From Pseudonocardia cypriaca (GTDB lineage Bacteria; Actinomycetota; Actinomycetes; Mycobacteriales; Pseudonocardiaceae): a stretch of 64,000 nucleotides of DNA. How positions within the stretch are numbered: the stretch's first letter is position 1; each line of letters opens with the position of its first letter. The position numbers and the translations under genes are program-made. Below the pieces are notes generated by a model. It made no database searches. It worked only from the letters and a program-made list of their open reading frames with translations, and was not told where the DNA came from. This document shows, piece by piece, positions 43,389-50,970 of this stretch. The stretch lies in the NCBI RefSeq assembly GCF_006717045.1, contig NZ_VFPH01000003.1, positions 558,001 to 622,000 of the forward strand. Direction: 5' to 3'.

Positions 43389-44300
43389 TCAGCCGAGCTC
43401 GGTCGGCACCGCGACGACGTCGACCATCGCCCCGTTGCGGAGCACCGTGACCGGGAGCGGCACACCGATCGCGTCGCCGAACAGCTGGCGCTGGATGCCC
43501 TGGGCGTCCTGGACGGGCGTGCGGCCGACGTCCAGCACGAGGTCGCCCGCCCGCAGCCCGGCCCGAGCAGCGGGGCTGCCGCCGATCACCTCGGCGAGCC
43601 GCAGCCCGTTCTTGCGCCCGTACTTCTCCGCCACCGACGCGGGCACCGGCGCCGGGCTCCCGACCACGCCGAGGTAGGCCCGCCGCACCCGGCCGTGGGC
43701 GAGCAGCGTCTCCACGATCCGGCGGGTGGTGGCGTTGACCGGTACCGCGAGTCCCAGCCCGACCCCCGCGACCGCGGTGTTGATGCCGACCACCCGGGCG
43801 TGCGAGTCGGCGAGCGCGCCGCCGGAGTTGCCCGGGTTGAGCGCGGCGTCGGTCTGGATCACGTCCTCGACCACCCGTCCGGCGCTGCCGCTGCGGGTGG
43901 GCAGCGCCCTGCCGAGCGCGCTCACGACGCCTGCCGTCACCGAACCGGCGAGGCCGAGCGGGTTGCCGACGGCCACGACGAGCTGGCCGACGACGAGCCG
44001 GTCGGCGTCGCCGAGCCGGACGGGCGGCGGGAGGTCGCCCGGGCGGTCGGCCCGCAGGACCGCCAGGTCGGAGAGCGGGTCGGTGCCGACGACGGTGACG
44101 GGCGTCTGGGTGCCGTCGATGAAGTCCGCGCGACCGCTGCGTGCCTCGCCGACCACGTGGGCGTTCGTGACGAGGATCCCCTCACCCGGCACCACGACGG
44201 CCGACCCGCTTCCGCGGCCGGTGCGGACCGCGGCGACGCGCCCGGTGAGCTCGGCCGCCACGGCACTCACGGTTCGGGAGTAGGAGTCGAGCTCGTCCAT
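43389..44300 (-). CDS. HtrA/DegP-like serine protease with PDZ domain, no signal peptide (303 aa)
   Basis: ATG 44300 has GAGGAGG five bases upstream. The chymotrypsin-like triad is present: ILVTNAHVVGEA (His), SDLAVLRAD (Asp) and TDAALNPGNSGGAL (Ser). A C-terminal PDZ domain contains AYLGVVG, GSPAARAGLRAGDLVLDVG and VQDAQGIQRQL. HtrA proteases normally act outside the membrane and carry a signal or transmembrane anchor. Here the protein starts MDELDSYSRTVSAVAAELTG with neither. It is either a cytoplasmic variant or exported another way. Confidence 0.9.
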   Translation of the reverse strand: MDELDSYSRTVSAVAAELTGRVAAVRTGRGSGSAVVVPGEGILVTNAHVVGEARSGRADFIDGTQTPVTVVGTDPLSDLAVLRADRPGDLPPPVRLGDADRLVVGQLVVAVGNPLGLAGSVTAGVVSALGRALPTRSGSAGRVVEDVIQTDAALNPGNSGGALADSHARVVGINTAVAGVGLGLAVPVNATTRRIVETLLAHGRVRRAYLGVVGSPAPVPASVAEKYGRKNGLRLAEVIGGSPAARAGLRAGDLVLDVGRTPVQDAQGIQRQLFGDAIGVPLPVTVLRNGAMVDVVAVPTELG

Positions 44301-44433
44301 GACGACCTCCTCGCGATTACAGCGTTGCACGTCTTGCGTGCACGAGGAGAACGCGGGCCGGGCGGCAGGTGTTCCGGCGGCCCAAGGCGCGAGTCGCGGT
44401 CTGGGTGCGCGCGAGTCGCGGTATCGGTGTGGC

Positions 44434-45549
44434 TCAGCTCGTGTGGATGGGACCCTCGCGCTCGGCGAGCCGGGACCCCGCGCCGCCCCAGTGCAGCGCG
44501 ATCATCTCCGCCGCGATGGAGACGGCCGTCTCCTCCGGGGTGCGGGCGCCGAGGTCGAGGCCGATCGGGGAGGACATGCGCGCGATCTCCTCGTCGGTCA
44601 CCCCGGCCTCGCGGAGCCGCGCGATGCGGTCGTCGTGGGTGCGCCGCGAGCCCATCGCCCCGATGTAGCCCACCTCGGGCAGCCGCAGCGCGACCTCCAG
44701 CAGCGGGACGTCGAACTTGGGGTCGTGGGTGAGCACGCAGAGAGCGGTGCGCCGGTCGATCCGGCCCGCCTCCGCCTCGGCCTTCAGGTAGCGGTGCGGC
44801 CACTCGACGACCACCTCGTTGGCGCCGGGGAACCGGGAGGCGGTGGCGAACACGGGCCGGGCGTCGCAGACGGTGACCCGGAAGCCGAGGAAGCTGCCGA
44901 TCTTGGCGACGGCTGCGGCGAAGTCGATGGCCCCGAACACGATCATGCGGGGTGGCGGGGCGAACGACTCGACGAACACGTCGAGGCCCTCTCCGCGGCG
45001 CTGGCCGTCGACGCCGTAGTGCAGCATCGCGTTGCGGCCCGCGTCGAGCAGGCCGCGGGCGTCGTCGCGGACGGCGTCGTCGAGGCGGTCGGAGCCGGTG
45101 CCGCCCTCGGAGCGGTCCGGCCAGATCACGAGCCGCTTGCCGAGCCGCTCCGCCGGCCCGGCGACGACGGTGGCGACGGCCACCGGCGAGCCGGAGCGGA
45201 TCGCGTCGGCCACGGTGCCGAGCTGGTCGTACGTGGTGCGGTCGATCTTCTCGACGAAGATGTCGATGATCCCGCCGCAGGTGAGGCCGACGGCGAACGC
45301 GTCGTCGTCGGACACGCCGTAGCGCTGCAGCACCGGACGGCCGTCCCCGAGCACCTGCTGGCCGAGCTCGTACACCGCGCCCTCGACGCATCCGCCCGAG
45401 ACGCTCCCGACGGCCTCACCGCCCGGCCCGACGAGCATCGATGCGCCCGGTTGGCGCGGTGCGGAGCTGTAGGTCCCGACGACGGTGGCGAGGGCCGCGG
45501 TCTGCCCGTTCTTCCACCAGCCCTCGAGCTGATCAACGACATCACGCAT
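44434..45549 (-). CDS. XdhC/CoxI family molybdoenzyme maturation factor (371 aa)
   Basis: The N-terminal XdhC_CoxI domain has ATVVGTYSSAPRQPGASMLV and GSVSGGCVEGAV, then LTCGGIIDIFVE. The C-terminal domain is Rossmann-like with MIVFGAIDFAAAVAKIGSFL and YIGAMGSRRTHDDRI. Family members bind molybdenum cofactor and help insert sulfurated MoCo into xanthine dehydrogenase or CO dehydrogenase. Its start overlaps the end of the CoxE-like gene by eight bases. No hydroxylase structural genes are in the window. Confidence 0.92.
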   Translation of the reverse strand: MRDVVDQLEGWWKNGQTAALATVVGTYSSAPRQPGASMLVGPGGEAVGSVSGGCVEGAVYELGQQVLGDGRPVLQRYGVSDDDAFAVGLTCGGIIDIFVEKIDRTTYDQLGTVADAIRSGSPVAVATVVAGPAERLGKRLVIWPDRSEGGTGSDRLDDAVRDDARGLLDAGRNAMLHYGVDGQRRGEGLDVFVESFAPPPRMIVFGAIDFAAAVAKIGSFLGFRVTVCDARPVFATASRFPGANEVVVEWPHRYLKAEAEAGRIDRRTALCVLTHDPKFDVPLLEVALRLPEVGYIGAMGSRRTHDDRIARLREAGVTDEEIARMSSPIGLDLGARTPEETAVSIAAEMIALHWGGAGSRLAEREGPIHTS

Positions 45550-46672
45550 CTCGTACCACCTCGAGCAGTCGTTCCAGGGTGGCCAGGCTGTGGCCCGCCA
45601 ACAAGTCGTCCAAGAACGGCAGGGCGGCGACTATTCCACCCTGCACGGGCGCGTAGCCGTCCTTGCCGACGTGCGGGTTCACCCACACCACGCGGTGGGC
45701 CAACCGGCTGAGCCGGCTCATCTGTTCGCGCAGCACGTCGGTCTCGCCGCGCTCCCAGCCGTCGGAGAACACGACGATCACGGCCCGCCGCGCCGCCCCG
45801 CGCTGCCCCCACCGGTCGACGAACGCGCGCAGCACCTCGCCGAGCCGGGTGCCGCCCGACCAGTCGGGGATCGCCTTCGCCGCGGCGGCGAGCGCCCGCT
45901 CCGGGTCGCGCATCCGCAGCTCGCGGGTGACGCGGGTGAGCCGGGTGCCGAGGGTGAAGGCCTCCACCGCCCCGGGGGCGCGCCGGACCATCACGTGCGC
46001 GAAGCGCAGCAGCGAGTCGGCGTAGGGCTCCATCGAGCCGGAGACGTCGAGCAGCAGGACGACCCGGCGAGAGCGCCGGGACCGGTCGCGCCTGCGCAGC
46101 TCACGCAGCTCACCGTGGTTGCGCAGGGCGGCCCGGAGGGTGCGTCCCGGATCGGTGCCACCGTGTTTGGACGGGCGCAGCCGCCGGGACACCCGCTGGG
46201 GCATCTCCGGTCGCAGGAGCGCCATCAGCCGGCGAAGGTGCTCGCGCTCGGCCGGGGTGAGCTCACCGAGGTCGCGGTGGCGCAGGATCTCGGTGCCGCT
46301 CGCCTTGGCGTGGATCTGCGGGGAGTCCGAACCCTCGTCGCCGCTCCCCGAGTCCTCCGGCGTCAGCGCGGCCAGCCGCGGGGGCGGGGGCGGTCGCTCG
46401 TCGCGCACCTGGGTGCGACCACCCCGCCCCGGTTCGAACCAGCCTGCGAACGCCTGGTCGTAGCGCGGCAGGTCGTCCGGGTCGGAGCAGAGGGTGAGCC
46501 GGCCGGCCCAGTACGTCTGCGCCCGGTCGGTGACGTCGAGTGCGTCGAGCGCGGAGAGGAAGGCCGCCACCCGGTCGGTGGTGACGGCGAGCCCCGCGTT
46601 GCGGAGGACGACCGTGAACCCCACGAGCCCGGGGAGCGGGTCCGTGGGCTGCGGCGTGACCGTGGGTCCCAT
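45542..46672 (-). CDS. VWA-domain CoxE-like protein (376 aa)
   Basis: A C-terminal von Willebrand A domain carries the MIDAS motif in VVLLLDVSGSMEPYADSLL, with VIVVFSDGWERGETD as the later metal-site strand. The N-terminal part (VGFTVVLRNAGLAVTTDRV, FLSALDALD) is typical of CoxE proteins. CoxE partners a MoxR ATPase in maturation of the CO dehydrogenase active site. It starts two bases after the MoxR stop, so the two are almost certainly co-translated and act as a chaperone pair. Confidence 0.9.
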   Translation of the reverse strand: MGPTVTPQPTDPLPGLVGFTVVLRNAGLAVTTDRVAAFLSALDALDVTDRAQTYWAGRLTLCSDPDDLPRYDQAFAGWFEPGRGGRTQVRDERPPPPPRLAALTPEDSGSGDEGSDSPQIHAKASGTEILRHRDLGELTPAEREHLRRLMALLRPEMPQRVSRRLRPSKHGGTDPGRTLRAALRNHGELRELRRRDRSRRSRRVVLLLDVSGSMEPYADSLLRFAHVMVRRAPGAVEAFTLGTRLTRVTRELRMRDPERALAAAAKAIPDWSGGTRLGEVLRAFVDRWGQRGAARRAVIVVFSDGWERGETDVLREQMSRLSRLAHRVVWVNPHVGKDGYAPVQGGIVAALPFLDDLLAGHSLATLERLLEVVRDA

Positions 46673-46674
46673 TC

Positions 46675-47577
46675 TCAGGACGCGAGGAGGGTGTCCAGCT
46701 GGACGCGGATGCGGTCGGCGTCCTCGCGGTACTTGAGGACGGCGCCGAGCGTGGCGGCCGCGGAGTCGACGTCGAGGTGGCGGGCGCCGACCAGCTGCAA
46801 CGCCCGCGCCCAGTCGATCGTCTCCGCGACGCCGGGCGGCTTGAGCAGGTCCGACTGCCGCAGCTTCCGGACAGCGCCCGCCACCTGGGCGGCGAGCCGC
46901 TCGGGCAGACCGGGCAGCCGCGAGTGCAGGATCTGGATCTCGCGCTGCAGGTCCGGGTGGTCCAGCCAGAGGTAGAGGCAGCGCCGCTTGAGCGCGTCGT
47001 GCACCTCGCGCGTGCGGTTGGACGTCAGTACGACGAGCGGTGGCTCCTTCGCCCTGACCTCACCCACCTCCGGGATCGAGACGGCGTGCTCGGTGAGCAC
47101 CTCGAGGAGGAACGCCTCGAACTCGTCGTCGGCGCGGTCGACCTCGTCGATCAGCAGCACGCTCGGGCTGGTCTGCAGGGCCCGCAGGATCGGGCGGGCG
47201 AGCAGGAAGCGGGGGTCGTAGAGCGACGCCTCGACCGAGTCGGCGTCGAGGGTCTCGCCCGTGGCCGACGCGGCGGCCTCCAGGGCGCGCAGGTGCAGCA
47301 GCTGCCGGGGGAAGTCCCAGTCGTATAGCGCCTGGGAGGCGTCGATGCCGTCGTGGCACTGCAGCCGGATCAGCTCGGCGCCCAGCACCTGGGCGAGGGC
47401 TTGCGCCAGCGCGGTCTTGCCCGTGCCCGGTTCCCCCTCGCAGAACAGCGGACGGTTCATCTGCATGGCGAGGTAAGCGGCGGTGGCGAGTCCGTCGTCG
47501 GCGAGGTAGCCGGTGGAGCGCAGCGCCGCCGCCAGCTCCGCGGGCGACCCCGCGGGATTCGAGGGGCGTTCTGTCAC
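46675..47577 (-). CDS. MoxR-family AAA+ ATPase, CoxD-like (300 aa)
   Basis: GTG 47577 gives VTERPSNPAGSPAELAAALR; an upstream ATG (47613) is possible but adds non-conserved sequence. Walker A is EGEPGTGKTALAQ, Walker B SVLLIDEVDRAD, sensor 1 VVLTSNRTREVHDALKRRC. A C-terminal helical lid follows. MoxR ATPases remodel or load metal cofactors together with VWA partners, here the next gene. First gene of the minus-strand moxR-coxE-xdhC operon; its promoter should lie in the 47578-47760 region. Confidence 0.92.
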   Translation of the reverse strand: MTERPSNPAGSPAELAAALRSTGYLADDGLATAAYLAMQMNRPLFCEGEPGTGKTALAQALAQVLGAELIRLQCHDGIDASQALYDWDFPRQLLHLRALEAAASATGETLDADSVEASLYDPRFLLARPILRALQTSPSVLLIDEVDRADDEFEAFLLEVLTEHAVSIPEVGEVRAKEPPLVVLTSNRTREVHDALKRRCLYLWLDHPDLQREIQILHSRLPGLPERLAAQVAGAVRKLRQSDLLKPPGVAETIDWARALQLVGARHLDVDSAAATLGAVLKYREDADRIRVQLDTLLAS

Positions 47578-48080
47578 GGTTCCAGCATGACGGACGGACC
47601 GGCGGCCAGCCACTACTGGTGAGCCCGGTCATGCTCGTTCAGTCACACGACGATCACGGTGAGTCACCAGAAGACGTGACGTAATCGGTAATACTTCCGG
47701 TTTGGAGATAATACTTTCGCCGTGATCGGGCCGTGATCAGACTAGTCCTGACCAGGGCATATCCGATCCCCGTTCACCCAATCGCGAAGTTAACGTGACG
47801 TTGCTCACGCTCGTAGCGTTTGACGATTTCCGGGACCCGGCTCGTAGCGTCAACGACCGGTCGAGCCGGAAGGTTCGATCGAAAAATGCATCCGGAACCG
47901 TCGCACCACCCCCAGTCCCGCGGTTCCGGTCCGTCGAGCAAAGGCGGGACTGGACCGAGCACGGCATTCATGATGGTTTCCCCCCGGGCCATTCATGATC
48001 GCCAGGACGTGATCAGCGAGCTCCGCACGGCCCGCTGACGAGCACGTTCGTCTCGGACGGTGCGATCAGGAGACACCGAA
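47578..48080. promoter_or_regulatory. Divergent promoter region of moxR and the first rpf gene
   Basis: 503 bases without a gene. The part nearest moxR (47650-47760) is unusually AT-rich for this genome. An 11-bp direct repeat GCTCGTAGCGT lies at 47811-47821 and 47842-47852, with TTGACG (47822-47827) between. CATTCATGAT occurs at 47965-47974 and 47990-47999. A cluster of perfect inverted repeats at 47892-47957 is described separately. The long leader before rpf suggests post-transcriptional control. Confidence 0.5.
47892..47957 (+). promoter_or_regulatory. Pseudoknot-capable inverted-repeat cluster in the rpf leader
   Basis: Stem A is CCGGAACCG (47892-47900) with CGGTTCCGG (47921-47929). Stem B is CCAGTCCCGC (47912-47921) with GCGGGACTGG (47944-47953). 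Stem C is CGGTCC (47927-47932) with GGACCG (47952-47957). A and B are perfect and interleave 5'A-5'B-3'A-3'B, so they can form a pseudoknot or compete. Many actinobacterial rpf genes carry c-di-AMP (ydaO) riboswitches; I do not find that consensus here. Confidence 0.45.
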
Positions 48081-48440
48081 ATGACTTCTCGACCCGATTC
48101 CCGCCTGGGCCGAAAGCTGCTGCGTCTGGCCATCGTCGGTGCAGTTGCGGTCGGCGCCCCCATCGCCGTCGCCGGGACCGCGAACGCGGCCCCGAGTTCG
48201 ACGTGGGACAAGCTCGCCAAGTGCGAGAGCGGTGGTAACTGGAAGATCAACACCGGGAACGGCTACTACGGTGGACTGCAGTTCAACCACCGCACCTGGC
48301 GCGCTCACGGCGGCAAGGGCATGGCGCACCAGGCCAGCAAGGCCCAGCAGATCGCGGTCGCGGAGCGCGTCCTCGCGAACCAGGGCTGGAAGGCCTGGCC
48401 GTCCTGCTCGAAGAAGCTCGGCCTGCGGGGCCGCGACTGA
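48081..48440 (+). CDS. Resuscitation-promoting factor, short form (119 aa)
   Basis: ATG 48081 follows AGGAG. Signal peptide: basic start (SRLGRKLLR), a hydrophobic core (LAIVGAVAVGAPIAVAGTA) and cleavage near ANAAP. The mature Rpf domain is SSTWDKLAKCESGGNWKINT, GYYGGLQFNHRTWRAHGG and AVAERVLANQGWKAWPSCSK. The catalytic Glu lies in KCESG and the two Cys form the usual disulfide. It is a secreted lysozyme-like transglycosylase that cleaves peptidoglycan and promotes exit from dormancy. It lacks the LysM found in the second copy at 50 kb. It converges with moaE 18 bases away. Confidence 0.95.
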   Translation: MTSRPDSRLGRKLLRLAIVGAVAVGAPIAVAGTANAAPSSTWDKLAKCESGGNWKINTGNGYYGGLQFNHRTWRAHGGKGMAHQASKAQQIAVAERVLANQGWKAWPSCSKKLGLRGRD

Positions 48441-48458
48441 TCGTGCCGACGACGCCGC

Positions 48459-48902
48459 TCAGGCAGATCCGACCCATTCGTCGGTGCCGTCGGCGAACAG
48501 CTGGTGCTTCCAGACGGGCAGCAGTCGCTTGACCTCGTCCACCAGCTCGGCACAGGCCGCGAAGGCCTCCTTCCGGTGATCGGCGGCGACGGCGCAGGCC
48601 AGCGCCACGTCGCCGATCACCAGCGGGCCGATCCGGTGGCTCACCGCGATCGCCCGCACCCCGGCTGACCTGGCCGCGACGTCCGCCGCGACGTCGGCGA
48701 CGATCTTCCCGGCCGTCGGGTGGGCGCTGTACTCCAGGCCGCGCACGGCCCGTCCGCCGTCGTGGTCGCGCACCACCCCGGCGAACGTGACCACCGCCCC
48801 CGCGGCGGCCTGGTCGACGAGCGCCGCGTGCTCCGCGACGTCGAGCGGGGCCTCTCCGACCTCGGCGCGCAGCACGGCTGCCCCGGTTCCGGTTCCGGTC
48901 AT
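48459..48902 (-). CDS. moaE: Molybdopterin synthase catalytic subunit MoaE (147 aa)
   Basis: ATG 48902 overlaps the stop of mog by one base. Family landmarks are GAVVTFAGVVRDHDGG, LEYSAHPTAGKI, AVSHRIGPLVIGDVALACAV, HRKEAFAACAELVDEVK and LPVWKHQLFADG, including the active-site Lys region (PVWKHQ). MoaE with MoaD adds sulfur to cyclic pyranopterin monophosphate to make molybdopterin. No moaD is adjacent, so the small subunit must be elsewhere. Last gene of the moaC-mog-moaE operon. Confidence 0.95.
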   Translation of the reverse strand: MTGTGTGAAVLRAEVGEAPLDVAEHAALVDQAAAGAVVTFAGVVRDHDGGRAVRGLEYSAHPTAGKIVADVAADVAARSAGVRAIAVSHRIGPLVIGDVALACAVAADHRKEAFAACAELVDEVKRLLPVWKHQLFADGTDEWVGSA

Positions 48903-49381
48903 CAGTGGTCCCCTCCTCGCAGCTGGTCGACGGCGTGGTCGAGGACCCCGGCCAGCACGGCGAGGCCGTCCCGAACTCCACCTGTCGATCCGGGCAGGTT
49001 CACGACCAGTGTGCGCCCGGCGACGCCGGCCAACCCGCGCGACAGCACCGCCGTCGGCACCGCGGGGGCACCCGCGGCCCGGATCGCGTCGGCCAGTCCC
49101 GGCACCTCGTAGTCGAGCACGGCCCGCGTGACCTCCGGTGTGGCATCGGTCGGCGAGATGCCGGTGCCGCCGGTCGTGATCACGACGTCCACGCCGTCGG
49201 CGACGGCTGCGCGCAGCGCATCGCCCACGGGTTCGCCGTCCGGCACGACCGTGGGGTCCGAGGCGGCGTACCCGTGTTCCCGCAGCCACTCGACGATCAC
49301 CGGGCCGCCGCGGTCGGCGTAGACACCTGCCGCCGCCCGGTTGGATGCCGTGATCACCCGCGCCCGCCGTTCCGGGGTCAC
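48902..49381 (-). CDS. mog: Molybdopterin adenylyltransferase MogA/MoaB-like (159 aa)
   Basis: ATG 49381 overlaps the moaC stop (ATGA). Landmarks are ARVITASNRAAAGVYADRGG, VVITTGGTGISPTDATPEV and LVVNLPGSTGGVRDGLAVL. These match the MoCF fold with the TTGGTG substrate loop. It adenylylates molybdopterin before molybdate insertion. Position between moaC and moaE matches the M. tuberculosis moaC2-mog-moaE2 order. Confidence 0.95.
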   Translation of the reverse strand: MTPERRARVITASNRAAAGVYADRGGPVIVEWLREHGYAASDPTVVPDGEPVGDALRAAVADGVDVVITTGGTGISPTDATPEVTRAVLDYEVPGLADAIRAAGAPAVPTAVLSRGLAGVAGRTLVVNLPGSTGGVRDGLAVLAGVLDHAVDQLRGGDH

Positions 49382-49866
49382 GACCGGTCCTCGGGACGGG
49401 TCCAGGTGCCGGTCTTGCCGCCCTCCTTGCGCTCGACGCGAACCGCGTCGAGGACGGCCGCCGGGTCCACGGCCTTCACCATGTCGTGCAGCGTGAGACC
49501 GGCGACGGCGACGGCCGTCAGCGCCTCCATCTCGACGCCCGTGCGGTCGGTGGTGCGCACGGTGGCCCGGATCCGGACCTCGTCACCATCTGCCTCGAGG
49601 TCGACCACCACGCCGCTCAGCGCGATCGGGTGGCACAGCGGGACGAGGTCGGGCGTGCGCTTGGCGCCCATGATCCCGGCGATCCGGGCGGTGGCGAGCG
49701 CATCGCCCTTCGGCAACCCGTCGCGGCGCAGCAGGTCCACCACCTCGGCGGTGGTGCGCAGCCGTCCGGTGGCCACGGCGGTGCGCGCGGTGGCCTCCTT
49801 GCCGGTGACGTCGACCATGCGGGCCGCACCGGCTGCGTCGACGTGGGTCAGGTCCACGACAGGCAC
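49378..49866 (-). CDS. moaC: Cyclic pyranopterin monophosphate synthase MoaC (162 aa)
   Basis: GTG 49866 gives VPVVDLTHVDAAGAARMVDV and has AAGG a short way upstream. Conserved signatures are MVDVTGKEATARTAVATG, GDALATARIAGIMGAKRT, LVPLCHPIALSGV and GVEMEALTAVAVAGLTLHDM. Catalytic His/Lys regions (LCHP, KRT) are intact. MoaC converts the MoaA radical product into cPMP. moaA is not in the window. First gene of the operon; its promoter would lie in the 394-base leader shared with the divergent second rpf. Confidence 0.96.
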   Translation of the reverse strand: MPVVDLTHVDAAGAARMVDVTGKEATARTAVATGRLRTTAEVVDLLRRDGLPKGDALATARIAGIMGAKRTPDLVPLCHPIALSGVVVDLEADGDEVRIRATVRTTDRTGVEMEALTAVAVAGLTLHDMVKAVDPAAVLDAVRVERKEGGKTGTWTRPEDRS

Positions 49867-50260
49867 CCTACGACCTTGAACGTGACCGGGCCGAGACCGG
49901 CCCGAGAGGTGATCTGCGTCACTACTTGACAACCTGAAAATATCTTGGACGTTGATGCCGGTGTCCGGACTGACCTGCGCTGATCGCGTGTTCAGCGTCC
50001 GTTCATGCACCGGTCCCACCATCTGGGAGCCGGCCGCGGGGGTTTCAGATCCGCGGAACCGGACGTAACGTCCCTCCTCGGTTCGGCCGGGTGCCCCAGA
50101 TCCGGACGGACCCCGGGAATCGCAGCGCTCCCCTGTCCGGCGATCCCGGCCCCCGCCCCCACACGAAGCGTGGGACAGGAAACGGACCGCGGTCGAAGCA
50201 GGCCGCACCGCCAGCTCCCCGGCGGTCGTCGTCCGGATGCGCAGCGCGCGGAGTTGCCCA
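49867..50260. promoter_or_regulatory. Divergent promoter/leader between moaC and the second rpf gene
   Basis: No gene supported. An AT-rich spot at about 49924-49950 contains TTGACA and TATCTT, but their spacing (12 bases) is too short for a standard sigma-70 pair. A palindrome GGACGT-A-ACGTCC (50061-50073) is enclosed by GAACC (50056-50060) and GGTTC (50080-50084), a nested hairpin in the rpf leader. CCCAC/GTGGG (50158-50162, 50170-50174) is another small hairpin. Like the first rpf, this gene has a long structured leader. Confidence 0.4.
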
Positions 50261-50875
50261 ATGGCCCGCTACCGCGGCCGACACCGTGCCCCGAGCAGGA
50301 CCGGTCGAACCCTCGCCCGTACCGCCGTCGCAGGCGCCGTCGCAGGCGCCCCGTTGCTCGTCGCTGCTCCGGCCAACGCCGCTCCCGACTCGGCGTGGGA
50401 CAAGCTCGCGCAGTGCGAGAGCGGCAGCCGGTGGAACATCAACACCGGCAACGGCTTCTACGGTGGGCTGCAGTTCACCCCGTCCACGTGGCGGGGCTTC
50501 GGCGGCAAGGAGTTCGCTTCCAGCGCCCACCAGGCCTCGCGCGAGCAGCAGATCGTCGTCGCCGAGAGGGTGCTCGCCAAGCAGGGCTGGGACGCATGGC
50601 CGACCTGCTCCCGCAAGACGGGCGTGCGCGGCCTGTCCTCCACCCAGCGCGACGCCGCCCCCGCCCGCAAGTCGGGCGACTCCGGCGAGCAGATCCGCCT
50701 GGCGGCCCAGGAGACCAAGACGACCGGCGACTACGTCGTCAAGCGCGGCGACACGCTCGGCCGGATCGCGTCGGCCAACAAGGTCGCCGGCGGCTGGAAG
50801 GCGCTCGTCGAGAAGAACCCGGCGCTGAAGGGCAACCCGAACTCCCTCGTCCCGGGCCAGCGGCTCAGCCTCTGA
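50261..50875 (+). CDS. Resuscitation-promoting factor with LysM domain (204 aa)
   Basis: ATG 50261 gives MARYRGRHRAPSRTGRTLAR, then a hydrophobic core (TAVAGAVAGAPLLVAAPANA) with AxA cleavage. Rpf domain: DSAWDKLAQCESGSRWNINT, GFYGGLQFTPSTWRGFGG and VVAERVLAKQGWDAWPTCS, with catalytic Glu in QCESG. C-terminal LysM: YVVKRGDTLGRIASANKVAG, then LVPGQRLSL. It is a secreted peptidoglycan transglycosylase anchored to the wall by LysM. The two Rpf genes bracket moaC-mog-moaE, and their Rpf domains are close homologues with different tails. Confidence 0.95.
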   Translation: MARYRGRHRAPSRTGRTLARTAVAGAVAGAPLLVAAPANAAPDSAWDKLAQCESGSRWNINTGNGFYGGLQFTPSTWRGFGGKEFASSAHQASREQQIVVAERVLAKQGWDAWPTCSRKTGVRGLSSTQRDAAPARKSGDSGEQIRLAAQETKTTGDYVVKRGDTLGRIASANKVAGGWKALVEKNPALKGNPNSLVPGQRLSL

Positions 50876-50881
50876 CCCACC

Positions 50882-50933
50882 CCTGCTCCGGGACCGCTCG
50901 GCCGCGTGCGTGCTGACGTCGTCCCGGAGCAGG
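50882..50933. terminator. Bidirectional terminator hairpin between rpf and the hydrolase
   Basis: A perfect 13-bp stem CCTGCTCCGGGAC (50882-50894) pairs with GTCCCGGAGCAGG (50921-50933) around a 26-base loop. It begins six bases after the rpf stop, between two convergent genes. There is no U-tract, as is common in actinobacterial terminators. Confidence 0.75.
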
Positions 50934-50970
50934 TGACCGTCCTGGACGAGGGACGAACGGCCGACACGCT

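Noticed and set aside
47578..50260. c-di-AMP (ydaO-type) riboswitches before the two rpf genes
   Set aside because: Expected from actinobacterial relatives, but I could not find the conserved GGGGUGAAUC-type and GGGGGACC blocks in either leader. Only generic inverted repeats are reported.
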